A program made the translations under genes and the position numbers. The notes beneath the pieces were generated by a model. It was not told the origin of the DNA, did no database searches, and saw only the letters and a program-made list of their open reading frames with translations. Below, piece after piece: positions 8,589 through 16,207 of a stretch of DNA of 64,000 nt; position 1 is the first letter of the stretch, and every line of letters starts with the position of its first letter. The stretch covers positions 36,898 to 100,897 of the forward strand of contig NZ_FPAF01000014.1 in the NCBI RefSeq assembly GCF_900116295.1, given 5' to 3'. The DNA is from Bacillus sp. 103mf. GTDB taxonomy: Bacteria; Bacillota; Bacilli; Bacillales; Bacillaceae_G.

Positions 8589-9992
8589 TTACGTATTCAA
8601 CCCATACTTTTTTAAGCGATATTGTAGATTTTGCCTACTTAATCCTAAGTATTTTGCGGCTTGCGAGATATTTCCATTATGTTCGCTAAGAATTTCGATG
8701 ATATATTCTTTTTCCATTTCTTTTATTGTGTTCTTTAAAGTTTTCGATTGATTGTTTTCCCGTTTGGCTAGAGGCGGATGAATGGGAATTTCGTTTTTTG
8801 TTAGCTCATAAAAACGGGTTGGGATATGGGATGTTGTAATAACGTCCTCATCTTCAATTAAGTTCATAGAGCCTTCAATGATGTGCTCTAACTCACGTAT
8901 ATTACCGGGCCAGTCGTGTTGATAGAAAAAATTTATTACGCTGTCATCTACACTTTGTACTTGTAAGCCAAACTGCATATTATATTTTTCAATAAAACGA
9001 TGAAGAAGCGGTAAGATGTCTTCTTTACGCTGTCTTAAAGGTGGGAGAAATAAAGTAACGACGCTTAATCTGTAATATAAATCTTTTCGCAGACGATTAT
9101 GCGTGATAGCTTCAATTGGATCTTCATTAATTGTAGCTATGATACGAACGTCTACTTCTTTTTCTTGTGTTCCTCCGATTCTTCGGATTGTTTTATCTTG
9201 GATGGCACGCAACAATTTAGCTTGCAGTGATGGACTTAATGAGTTAATTTCATCTAATAATAAAGTTCCTCCATGTGCTTCCTCAAATAAACCTGGTTTA
9301 TCGATTGCCCCTGTAAAAGCTCCTTTATTTGTACCGAATAATAAGCTTTCCATTAAAGTTTCGGGAATGGCCGCGCAATTTTGCGAAATAAAAGGCTTTC
9401 CAGCACGATGGCTTTCATTATGAATACTTTGTGCAAATAGTTCTTTTCCAGTTCCTGTTTCTCCCACGATCAGTACAGAGGAAGAGGTACGTGTTACTCT
9501 TTTTGCTTCTGTAATAACCGATTGAATGGCGCTAGAATGACCTATTATATGATCGAAGGTAAATTTAGTATGATGCCCTCGAATGGCGTTTCCTTTACTA
9601 ATTTGTTTTAATGGAAGAATCTCCTTTACTATTTCAATAGCGCCCTTGATTTTTCCATGCTTCACTATAGGAAAGGTATCATTAATCGTTGTAATCTCTT
9701 GTCCTTTATTATTAAAATAAGTTTGTTTTATATTTTTCTTCGCTTTTCCAACTGTTAACGCCTCGATAAGAGTACTATTCTGGTTTTCTTCAAATGCAAA
9801 TACTTCTAAAAGATTTTTATATAGTACATCTTTACGATCCATCGATTCAATTTCCATCATTTTGCGATTATAGATGATTGTTTTGCCTTCTTCATTAATC
9901 ATGTGAATCCCAATATCAATTTCATTAAGTAAAGTCTCATATAGCATATTCATTTCAATTAATTTTTTGAAATTGATTTCTTCTGTATACAT
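8589..9992 (-). CDS. Sigma-54-dependent transcriptional activator (PAS, AAA+, Fis-HTH)
   Basis: 467 residues. A PAS-like sensor covers about 14-130, followed by an AAA+ domain with Walker A GETGTGKE, the sigma-54 contact loop GAFTGA and Walker B TLLLDEINS, and a C-terminal Fis-type helix-turn-helix (ISQAAKYLGLSRQNLQYRL). The layout is that of B. subtilis RocR and BkdR, which switch on amino-acid catabolism genes with SigL. The gene is transcribed away from a -24/-12 promoter at 10175, with palindromes between them, so it probably controls that promoter. The PAS ligand cannot be read from the sequence. The start has AAGGAGAAG upstream. Confidence 0.9.
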   Translation of the reverse strand: MYTEEINFKKLIEMNMLYETLLNEIDIGIHMINEEGKTIIYNRKMMEIESMDRKDVLYKNLLEVFAFEENQNSTLIEALTVGKAKKNIKQTYFNNKGQEITTINDTFPIVKHGKIKGAIEIVKEILPLKQISKGNAIRGHHTKFTFDHIIGHSSAIQSVITEAKRVTRTSSSVLIVGETGTGKELFAQSIHNESHRAGKPFISQNCAAIPETLMESLLFGTNKGAFTGAIDKPGLFEEAHGGTLLLDEINSLSPSLQAKLLRAIQDKTIRRIGGTQEKEVDVRIIATINEDPIEAITHNRLRKDLYYRLSVVTLFLPPLRQRKEDILPLLHRFIEKYNMQFGLQVQSVDDSVINFFYQHDWPGNIRELEHIIEGSMNLIEDEDVITTSHIPTRFYELTKNEIPIHPPLAKRENNQSKTLKNTIKEMEKEYIIEILSEHNGNISQAAKYLGLSRQNLQYRLKKYGLNT

Positions 9993-10050
9993 GTTTCATC
10001 TTCTCCTTGTTATACCCTATGAAGACTGATTTTTCTTAATTTTAATAAAA

Positions 10051-10102
10051 TTTTTGCGAGTATGCAAAAAAAATTTGCGTTTTTAAGGTTAAAAACCTTT
10101 AA
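10051..10102. promoter_or_regulatory. Likely enhancer (UAS) for the sigma-54 activator
   Basis: Two adjacent dyads: TTTTTGC-6-GCAAAAA at 10051-10070 and TTAAGGTT-AAA-AACCTTTAA at about 10083-10102. They lie 75-125 bases upstream of the -24/-12 promoter, the usual distance for activator sites, and just upstream of the activator gene, so they may also mediate autoregulation. Confidence 0.5.
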
Positions 10103-10174
10103 GAGAGAAGAAAGATTTTGCGTAGAATGAAGGTTTTTTCAGTATGAACTCTTAATCTCAAGTCAGAAATTAGG

Positions 10175-10192
10175 TTGGTACATATCTTGCAT
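10175..10192 (+). promoter_or_regulatory. Sigma-54 (-24/-12) promoter
   Basis: TTGGTAC-ATATC-TTGCAT matches the consensus TTGGCAC-N5-TTGCWT at all but one base, with the required 10-base gap between GG and GC. It points to the gene at 10274 and leaves a leader of about 70 bases. Confidence 0.85.
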
Positions 10193-10273
10193 AAATAATA
10201 ATTGAATTCTAGCAATTTGGAGGTGGGTTAAAAGGTTTACAAGCGCACTTAATAAGGAAGAGAGGTTTAAAAG

Positions 10274-10528
10274 ATGAAAACAGTAGTAGAAAACGTGTAC
10301 AGTCCTTGTTATGGCAGAGTTGCAAAATTATTTATTGATGAAAGCTCCTATGTTTATGAGTGGGAGAAATTGGCTTTAATTGAAACAATGGATAAACAAA
10401 AAGTAGAAGTTAAAGTGGGAATTAGCGGCTATGTGGAATTGCTAGAAGTAGAAGAAGGACAAGCTATCACGAGTGAAACATTATTAATAGCAGTTAGGGA
10501 CGATTTATTGATCACAGGAAGTGATTAA
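10274..10528 (+). CDS. Free-standing biotinyl/lipoyl-like domain protein
   Basis: 84 residues, one domain only. The hammerhead pattern of biotinyl/lipoyl domains is visible: YSPCYGRVAKLFIDESSYV, then ALIETMDKQKVEVKVGISG, then VEEGQAITSETLLIAV. The hairpin turn that normally holds the modified lysine (MKM for biotin, DKA for lipoate) reads TMDKQK, a mixture of both, so whether it is modified is open. A single-domain carrier would normally serve a partner enzyme such as a carboxylase, but none is adjacent. Its place behind a -24/-12 promoter makes it the first target of the sigma-54 activator. A good ribosome site (GGAAGAGAGG) precedes ATG. Confidence 0.8.
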   Translation: MKTVVENVYSPCYGRVAKLFIDESSYVYEWEKLALIETMDKQKVEVKVGISGYVELLEVEEGQAITSETLLIAVRDDLLITGSD

Positions 10529-10548
10529 TATATATAAATTAAAAAAAG

Positions 10549-10703
10549 CGACATAAAAACTTCCTTTTTTTTTAAGGGAGGGCGAGAGCATCTGGCCATG
10601 TATAGAAGCGGTCAGGGCCTTTTCCTGCCACATGCGAGGTTTGAAACAAAGGGAGAAAGCAAGTAGCGGTTATGTTGTATTGTGCATAGCAGCGACTTAC
10701 GTG
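10549..10703 (+). repeat. Dispersed ~155-bp bcr-type repeat, copy A
   Basis: Begins near ACATAAAAAC and ends near GACTTACGTG. It shares with the other copies a T-rich start, GGGCGAGAGCATCTGGCC, ATAGAAGCGGTCAG, CTGCCACATGCGAGGTTT, and an end like TTGTGCATAGCAGCGACTTA. It lies between the lipoyl-like gene and the permease. The gap to 10958 also holds GGGAGA...TCTCCC at about 10839-10865. Confidence 0.85.
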
Positions 10704-10922
10704 TTGCCAAATGAAATAGATTTATAAAGTCCCTCTGGATAATGTACTGTTTTCTGTTAATCTTTTAAACAATTATGGTAAATGATAAAAAAATTTTCGT
10801 AGCAACTATCTATCGGGTTATCGGTATTTCATTGGATTGGGAGATTTTCTTTTGAAACATCTCCCTCCTGTTACAAATCTATATTAATAATGAGAATGCA
10901 CTTTATTCTTTTTATATTATTT

Positions 10923-10936
10923 TTAAAGCGTTTACA
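10923..10936 (+). promoter_or_regulatory. Putative cre (CcpA) site before the permease
   Basis: TTAAAGCGTTTACA differs at one base from TGAAAGCGTTTACA, a good match to the Bacillus catabolite-responsive element. It lies 22 bases before the permease start, where bound CcpA would block transcription. Confidence 0.5.
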
Positions 10937-10958
10937 TCTTTGGGTAGGGGGGATTCAT

Positions 10959-12374
10959 ATGGAAAAGCAAAACCAGGAGTTAAAGCGAGAGCTAAAAAGT
11001 CGACACATATTTATGATTGCACTTGGAGGGGTTATTGGTACAGGGCTTTTCTTAGGATCTGGCTATACAATTCATGAAGCCGGACCAGGCGGTGCACTTG
11101 TCGCGTATCTTGTTGGGGGCTTTGTTATGTATTTAACGATGCTCTGCCTTGGCGAATTAGCAGTTGCCATGCCGAATGCAGGATCTTATCAAATGTATGC
11201 TACAAAGAATATTTCGCCTGCGGTAGGTTATGTAGTCGGTTGGATGTCATGGCTAAACTGGTCTGTTACGATAGGTATTGAACTAATCGCAGTGAGCATT
11301 TTAATGAAGCGCTGGTTTCCACATGTTCCATCTTGGATTTGGTGCGTCGCTTTTGCAGTACTTCTTTTTGCTATTAATGCATTATCATCACGGAGTTTTG
11401 CAGAGGTTGAGTTTTGGTTTGCAAGTATTAAAGTCATTACGATTATTGCGTTTATTATTTTAGGCGGTGCAGCGATGTTTGGTTTTTTACATATGAAAGG
11501 AAATGAAGCAGCACCGATGCTTTCAAACTTTACGGATCACGGGGGACTGTTCCCGAATGGACTGAAAGCGATTCTAGTTACAATGATTGCCGTCAATTTC
11601 TCCTTTCAGGGAACTGAAATTGTTGGTATTGCGGCTGGAGAGAGTGAAAATCCGGAGAAAACCGTTCCGAAAGCAATTAATAACACGGTTTGGCGTATAT
11701 TCGTTTTCTTTATACTTTCGATGTTTATACTTGCTGGCTTATTCCCATGGCAACAAGCAGGATTAGTAGAAAGTCCGTTTGTAGTTGTATTTGATAAAAT
11801 TGGGATTCCATATGCTGCAGATATTATGAACTTCGTTATTATTACAGCGGTGTTATCAGTAGCAAATTCTGGCTTATATGCAACTTCTCGTATGCTTTGG
11901 TCTATGTCGAACCAAGGGATGATTAGCCCGATTTTTGGGAAGTTATCTAAAAAGGGTGTTCCAATTTATGCATTAATTACAAGTACGATTGTTGGTTGTC
12001 TTTCCTTATTATGTGGTATATATGCAGAAGATACAGTTTATTTATGGCTTCTTTCAATTGCAGGATTCGGTGCAATACTAGTCTGGGCATCTATTGCTTT
12101 ATCAAATCTTTTAGGTAGAAGAAGGTACGTAAAGCAAGGCGGGGATATTAAGGATCTGAAATTTAAAACGCCGTTGTATCCGTTTGTGCCGCTTCTTTCT
12201 TTCGTATTAAATATGGCCGTAATTGTGAGCATGGCTGTTATTCCAGATCAACGTATGGCATTGTATTGTGGCATTCCGTTTATGTTAGTTTGCTTACTGT
12301 TTTATCATTTTTCTAAGAATAAAAAAATGAAACAGGTTGAAGAAACGAATACAAAAGAAGTACATAGTTTATAA
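10959..12374 (+). CDS. Amino-acid permease (APC superfamily, AAT family)
   Basis: 471 residues from ATG 10959, which follows TAGGGGGGATT; the longer in-frame start at 10890 has no ribosome site. About 12 membrane helices. Family signatures are IALGGVIGTGLFLGSG at the first helix, AGPGGALVAYLVGG, and GTEIVGIAAGESENPEKTVP in the middle. It imports an amino acid with protons; the closest B. subtilis types are RocE, GabP, AapA and YbgF/YbxG, and I cannot choose the substrate. It lies downstream of the sigma-54 promoter but is separated from the lipoyl-like gene by a repeat copy, so shared control is uncertain. A cre-like site suggests catabolite repression. Confidence 0.87.
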   Translation: MEKQNQELKRELKSRHIFMIALGGVIGTGLFLGSGYTIHEAGPGGALVAYLVGGFVMYLTMLCLGELAVAMPNAGSYQMYATKNISPAVGYVVGWMSWLNWSVTIGIELIAVSILMKRWFPHVPSWIWCVAFAVLLFAINALSSRSFAEVEFWFASIKVITIIAFIILGGAAMFGFLHMKGNEAAPMLSNFTDHGGLFPNGLKAILVTMIAVNFSFQGTEIVGIAAGESENPEKTVPKAINNTVWRIFVFFILSMFILAGLFPWQQAGLVESPFVVVFDKIGIPYAADIMNFVIITAVLSVANSGLYATSRMLWSMSNQGMISPIFGKLSKKGVPIYALITSTIVGCLSLLCGIYAEDTVYLWLLSIAGFGAILVWASIALSNLLGRRRYVKQGGDIKDLKFKTPLYPFVPLLSFVLNMAVIVSMAVIPDQRMALYCGIPFMLVCLLFYHFSKNKKMKQVEETNTKEVHSL

Positions 12375-12375
12375 T

Positions 12376-12424
12376 AAAAACAAAGAAAATCGGAGCATGT
12401 TGCCCCGATTTTCTTTGTTTTTTA
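12376..12424. terminator. Bidirectional terminator between permease and DUF1232 gene
   Basis: AAAACAAAGAAAATCGG pairs perfectly with CCGATTTTCTTTGTTTT over 17 bp around an 11-base loop, between two converging genes. Confidence 0.9.
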
Positions 12425-12435
12425 TGTGGAATCAG

Positions 12436-13104
12436 TTATTCTTCTTTCTCCGATTTGTTTTTAATCTCAATTAATTTTTCCTTTGCTAATTCTACTGCAA
12501 TTGCATCATCTAAGTATCCAATGGGAAATACGTAATCTGGAATAATATCTGTTGATAAAACGAAATAGAGCAAGGCACTTCCGATAATTGTTCGTTCTTG
12601 CGATGTAATCGTTTCTTTGCAAAATTGATGATACATATCTGTTAATTGATCAATGAAAGGACCTGTACTATCAAGTTGTTGCAATTTTGTTGAGAAACCT
12701 TCATGAATAAGGCGTGTGCCTTCTGTTGTTTGTGCATAGCGTTCGTAATTTTCAAGCTCTTGTTTTACACGAGTTGTTGTGTACTTGTAATCAAATAAGT
12801 TGGAGGATTGTAATGTGTTTTGAATGGCATCAATTGATGTATACATTTCAGTCTGGGGTTCAGTAGTTTGTTGAGGCTGTTTGGCATACGTTGCATCATA
12901 TAAGAACTGTATAGGGATTTGTAGACATTCTGCAAATTTTTGAAGATGCTTTTTCTTCACTTGTTGCTTTCCATTAATAATTCGTGAAATGGTGGAAGGA
13001 TCAATAGCGGTTAGCGTTCCAAACTGCCGCATCGATAATGAACGCTCTTGTAACAATTCTTTTAATACCGTACCGAGTTGATGGTTTATATTTTGAGTAG
13101 ACAT
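12436..13104 (-). CDS. XRE-family HTH protein with C-terminal DUF1232 domain
   Basis: 222 residues from ATG at 13104, which has AAGGAGCG upstream; a longer frame to 13305 has no ribosome site. Residues 10-65 are a helix-turn-helix of the Cro/CI type (SMRQFGTLTAIDPSTISRII). A linker is followed by a DUF1232 segment near residues 170-205 (YFVLSTDIIPDYVFPIGYLDD), a short amphipathic membrane-associated motif found in YkvA-like proteins. The combination suggests a DNA-binding protein that may also touch membranes, but no function is known to me. It is divergent from the YtaF-like gene, and the 127-base gap could hold shared control sites. Confidence 0.75.
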   Translation of the reverse strand: MSTQNINHQLGTVLKELLQERSLSMRQFGTLTAIDPSTISRIINGKQQVKKKHLQKFAECLQIPIQFLYDATYAKQPQQTTEPQTEMYTSIDAIQNTLQSSNLFDYKYTTTRVKQELENYERYAQTTEGTRLIHEGFSTKLQQLDSTGPFIDQLTDMYHQFCKETITSQERTIIGSALLYFVLSTDIIPDYVFPIGYLDDAIAVELAKEKLIEIKNKSEKEE

Positions 13105-13231
13105 AGTTTTAGGCGCTCCTTTTTGTTTCTGAAATGTTGAGATTTTATTAAAAGTATATGAAACAGACAGGCACAATTGCTCAATATTTGCATACGATGC
13201 AATAAAAAGTGCAATAAAGGAGTGCTTATTG

Positions 13232-13840
13232 GTGTATATAACAAGTTTGCTTTCCATTCTTTTTATTGGGATTGCTTCAAATTTAGATAATGCGGGTGTA
13301 GGCATTGCTTATGGAATTCGGAAGATTCATATCTCATGGTTCAACAATTTTATCATAGCTTTCTTTGGCTTTTTCTTTACACTCTTGGCAGGTTTTTTCG
13401 GGAATTGGCTTTCCTTGTTTATTTCAAGTGCTGCCGCTAATACGATAGGCGCTATCGTACTTGGAAGTATTGGCGTATTGGTATTATGTCAGCCGCTGCT
13501 TAGTAAAGAGGAAGGAGAAAGAAAGCAAAGCAATGTGTTGATGCGTATTTTACGTAATCCAGAAGCAGCTGATTTTGATGAGTCTAAAATAATTGGCTTT
13601 TCAGAAGCAATTGTACTTGGCGTTGCATTATCCATTAATAACATTGCAGGTGGTTTTGATGCAGGTGTGACAAATTTGAATTTGTGGATAACGGCTATAA
13701 TTTCAGGTTGTTTTAGCTTCTTATGTGTTAGGTTCTGTTCGTATATCGGTAAAAAATACTTAGCGCTATATCTAGGGAAATGGGCAACTATCATTGCTGG
13801 AGCTTTGCTTATTATCATTGCAGTTAAGCAGCTTTTGTGA
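13232..13840 (+). CDS. YtaF-like sporulation/manganese-efflux-fold membrane protein
   Basis: About 202 residues from GTG 13232 (TTG 13229 is also possible; AAAGGAG lies at 13216-13222). Six hydrophobic helices carry the repeated Asp pattern of the MntP/YtaF family: ASNLDNAGVGIAYG in the first half and SINNIAGGFDAGV in the second. MntP exports manganese; YtaF is known in B. subtilis as a sporulation membrane protein of unknown activity. The acidic residues in the membrane segments suggest a cation path. No adjacent manganese riboswitch (yybP type) is visible, which argues against MntP itself. Confidence 0.7.
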   Translation: MYITSLLSILFIGIASNLDNAGVGIAYGIRKIHISWFNNFIIAFFGFFFTLLAGFFGNWLSLFISSAAANTIGAIVLGSIGVLVLCQPLLSKEEGERKQSNVLMRILRNPEAADFDESKIIGFSEAIVLGVALSINNIAGGFDAGVTNLNLWITAIISGCFSFLCVRFCSYIGKKYLALYLGKWATIIAGALLIIIAVKQLL

Positions 13841-13860
13841 AAGCTATATAAGTTAAAGAA

Positions 13861-14010
13861 CGACATAAAACCCCTTTTTTAGGAGGGACGAGAGCATCTG
13901 GCCGTGCATAGAAACGGTCAGTGCCTTTTCCTGCCACATGCGAGGTTTAAAAACAAAAGGATTAAGCGAGCAGGAGTCATGGCGTGTTTTGCATAGCAGC
14001 AAGTATAGAG
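13861..14010 (+). repeat. Dispersed bcr-type repeat, copy B
   Basis: Starts at CGACATAAAACCCC 20 bases after the YtaF-like stop and ends near GCAAGTATAGAG. It carries all shared blocks (GAGAGCATCTGGCC, GAAACGGTCAG, CTGCCACATGCGAGG, TTTTGCATAGCAGC). The rest of the gap to 14147 holds no other recognisable element. Confidence 0.82.
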
Positions 14011-14147
14011 TAAAGCGATTCTACTGCTCGTTAAGTAACGAATAAAACAATTTTCTACCATTTCCTCGGAAATACAACAAACTATTGCATATGTCGACGC
14101 CCTTTTATTTATACTAACATAGACTTTAGGTAAAGGAAGGTGTTAGT

Positions 14148-14306
14148 ATGGGACGCGGTAAATCCTTTGATCATAAGAAAAAAGGACACGATCATCAACC
14201 TCCAAAAGGTGCGTATATTCATAAAGATGTAAATGAACATACGTTAGAAGAGGAAGAATTACCAGTGAATATTGAAACGTATAAAAATAGTTTGAAAAAA
14301 CATTAA
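14148..14306 (+). CDS. Small hydrophilic protein, 52 residues
   Basis: ATG at 14148 follows AAAGGAAGGTG; the frame reads MGRGKSFDHKKKGHDHQPPK, then a stretch rich in Glu, and ends at TAA 14304-14306 inside a clear terminator. The composition (Lys, His, Gly at the start; Glu in the second half; no cysteine, no membrane helix) resembles small bacilli-specific proteins, many made during sporulation. I do not recognise a named family. The strong ribosome site and terminator support it as a real, separately transcribed gene. Confidence 0.75.
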   Translation: MGRGKSFDHKKKGHDHQPPKGAYIHKDVNEHTLEEEELPVNIETYKNSLKKH

Positions 14307-14330
14307 AAAGCACCTAAAAAGGTGCTTTTT
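14305..14330 (+). terminator. Terminator of the 52-residue gene
   Basis: AAAAAGCACC/GGTGCTTTTT stem with a short A-rich loop, beginning inside the stop codon. Confidence 0.85.
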
Positions 14331-14353
14331 CTACATGTAATGGAAGCTTCATC

Positions 14354-14695
14354 TTACCGAATATCTTCAAATAATTGTTCCATTTCTTCATACATTTCAT
14401 AGTAACTTAGTACTTGAATACAGCGCCATTTTAACTCTTCGATATTTTGTTCTAAATCTTCGGGGATTAAATTTTGAATGTCTTCTAATTCAATGCCAAA
14501 ATGGATAATTTCTAGTACTTTATCATCAATACTTCGATCCATTAACAATTCCAGCACATCTAGATTAAATATGTATCGATAGGCTTCATCAAGGGAAACA
14601 ACTTTTAATTTTAAACTTTCAACGATACTTAATACAAAAAGAAGGATGGTCTTCTCAAGAACTGCCTGATCTTCTGTTTGAAGGATGAGTTTCAT
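14354..14695 (-). CDS. Hypothetical acidic cytosolic protein, 113 residues
   Basis: The start at 14695 is chosen because CGGAGGTACCC directly precedes it; a longer frame to 14725 has no such site. The protein is acidic and largely helical (many Leu, Glu and Ile heptad-like runs, for example LELLMDRSIDDKVLEIIHFG and the tail MYEEMEQLFEDI), with no membrane helix or cysteine. I do not recognise the family. It is a single gene, convergent with the 52-residue gene, and may be a small adaptor or interaction protein, but nothing in the sequence says so directly. Confidence 0.65.
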   Translation of the reverse strand: MKLILQTEDQAVLEKTILLFVLSIVESLKLKVVSLDEAYRYIFNLDVLELLMDRSIDDKVLEIIHFGIELEDIQNLIPEDLEQNIEELKWRCIQVLSYYEMYEEMEQLFEDIR

Positions 14696-14847
14696 GGGTA
14701 CCTCCGTTTTATCCAGTTTGTTCACCGAATACTTTCCGTAAGAGCTGATTAGTTTAAAGATATTCCTTGCATGGGAGTTTCATGTTATAAAACATTAGGT
14801 TGTACTATACTATTCAAACCTGTACAAAGAATATGCACAATTATAAA

Positions 14848-14875
14848 GAAAAAAGCGCCTTTTTAGACGCTTTTT
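14848..14875 (-). terminator. Terminator of glutaminase
   Basis: Read on the minus strand, AAAAAGCGTCT pairs with AGGCGCTTTTTT (one mismatch) and runs into a T-run. It overlaps the glutaminase stop codon. Confidence 0.75.
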
Positions 14876-15803
14876 AGAAAATACTCCAGCCTTCTTGTTC
14901 AGAAAGCAATTCTAATATTTTAAATCCAGCAAGGCTATTTCCGTTTTCATCTAGTGCAGGGCCGAAAATTCCAATACCCATTTCACCTTTGACGCAGCCT
15001 AAGATTCCGCCAGCTACACCACTTTTCGCTGGGATCCCAACGCGAATTGCAAATTCTCCAGATTCGTTGTACATACCACATGTCACCATAAATGTTTTAC
15101 AAATTTTTGTAATATGTTTTGGGATAATTTGTTTATTATAATATGGATCATAACCATCCATTGCAAAAATGAGTCCAATACGAGCTAAGTCGATGCAACT
15201 TACTTCGATTGCACATTGACGTGTGTATAGGTCCATTAACTCTTCGATATCCCCATCAATAATGTTGTTTTGTTTCATATAGTAACAAAGAGAACGATTT
15301 AAAAAAGCCGTTTCTAATTCAGAGATGGCAACTTTAGAAGAGTAATTAATGGAAGGATTATCTGTTATATCACGAACAAAGTGAAGGATACGTTCCATTT
15401 TTTCTTCATTAGAATTTCCTGCAATCATACTTGTAATAGCTAATGCCCCGGCATTAATCATTGGATTTAATGGTTTAGATGGGCTTGTTGTCTCTAGCTT
15501 AATAATAGAATTAAAAGGATCACCAGTTGGTTCCATGCCAACTTTAGAAAATACATACTCTTCACCGCAATCTAAAAGTGCGAGTGCAAGGGTAATTACT
15601 TTTGAAATACTTTGGAGTGTAAAGAGTGTCTGGGATTTTCCGGCATGAACGTAATGGCCGTCTTTATGATAAATGGCGATTCCTAAATCATCAGGATTTG
15701 CGTTTCCTAACTCAGGAATATACGTTGCAAGCTTACCTTGTTTCGTATAGGGCTGAACTTGATCTAATAATTGTTGTAAGTTGTTAGTCTCGATACACTG
15801 CAT
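14874..15803 (-). CDS. glsA: Glutaminase
   Basis: 309 residues from ATG 15803, the usual length of this family; GTG at 15812 would overlap the ribosome site AGGGGTG. The serine-dependent beta-lactamase-like fold shows the nucleophile in [10 protein letters not shown] (Ser-x-x-Lys), [10 protein letters not shown] (substrate-binding Asn), YYNKQIIP and [10 protein letters not shown]. It hydrolyses glutamine to glutamate and ammonia. B. subtilis has two relatives, YbgJ (GlsA1) and YlaM (GlsA2); I cannot tell which this is. It is a single gene, divergent from the GlcNAc PTS gene. Confidence 0.92.
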   Translation of the reverse strand: MQCIETNNLQQLLDQVQPYTKQGKLATYIPELGNANPDDLGIAIYHKDGHYVHAGKSQTLFTLQSISKVITLALALLDCGEEYVFSKVGMEPTGDPFNSIIKLETTSPSKPLNPMINAGALAITSMIAGNSNEEKMERILHFVRDITDNPSINYSSKVAISELETAFLNRSLCYYMKQNNIIDGDIEELMDLYTRQCAIEVSCIDLARIGLIFAMDGYDPYYNKQIIPKHITKICKTFMVTCGMYNESGEFAIRVGIPAKSGVAGGILGCVKGEMGIGIFGPALDENGNSLAGFKILELLSEQEGWSIF

Positions 15804-15900
15804 AATAAACACCCCTAGTTGTATTAGTTATTAAATTTAACTTTCCCGACAAGCGTGGAAATAAATAATAACATGAAATTGAGGAATGATAAAATGCAAC

Positions 15901-15940
15901 TTCTATTCATTTCCTTTATATATATAGGAAATGAATAGAA
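15901..15940. repeat. Perfect 15-bp inverted repeat in the glsA/PTS divergent region
   Basis: TTCTATTCATTTCCT, a 10-base TA-rich loop, then AGGAAATGAATAGAA. The right arm runs into repeat copy C. It lies about 100 bases upstream of glsA. Confidence 0.85.
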
Positions 15941-16023
15941 AACCCTCTTTTTAGGCGGTCGAGAGCGTCTGGCTATGCATAGAAGCGGTCATCTTTTATT
16001 CTGCATAGCAGAGACTTATATGC
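15935..16023 (+). repeat. Dispersed bcr-type repeat, copy C (internally deleted)
   Basis: Has the left part (AACCCTCTTTTTAGGCGGTC, GAGAGCGTCTGGC, ATAGAAGCGGTCA) and the right end (CTGCATAGCAGAGACTTATATG) but lacks about 65 bases between them. Confidence 0.8.
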
Positions 16024-16091
16024 CAGAAAATTAAAATGGATATATATAATAGAATTAAATAAAGGAACATAAATTTATAAAAAAATCGATT

Positions 16092-16187
16092 ATAATAACT
16101 ACACATCTATACAACTATATGTTATTATGATTTTGTAATAGAAAGCGTTTTCTAAAACTTGTTTACAAATGGTAACGATTTCATAAT
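16092..16187 (+). promoter_or_regulatory. Control region of the PTS gene: dyad, cre-like site, promoter
   Basis: ATAATAAC (16092) and GTTATTAT (16121-16128) form an 8-bp dyad that could be an operator. TAGAAAGCGTTTTCTA (16139-16154) is nearly palindromic and close to the cre consensus. TTGTTT (16159) and CATAAT (16182-16187), 17 bases apart, could be the -35 and -10 boxes. A GntR-type GlcNAc repressor site is expected for such a gene, but I could not identify one with confidence. Confidence 0.5.
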
Positions 16188-16207
16188 CTTAGATAGGGGG
16201 AATTCAG

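Noticed and set aside
10839-10865. GGGAGA...TCTCCC hairpin as a terminator before the permease
   Set aside because: No T-run follows; it is more likely chance or an mRNA structure.
13105-13305. Longer N terminus of the XRE/DUF1232 protein
   Set aside because: The 67 extra residues overlap the divergent gene's start and lack a ribosome site, and the helix-turn-helix begins right after ATG 13104.
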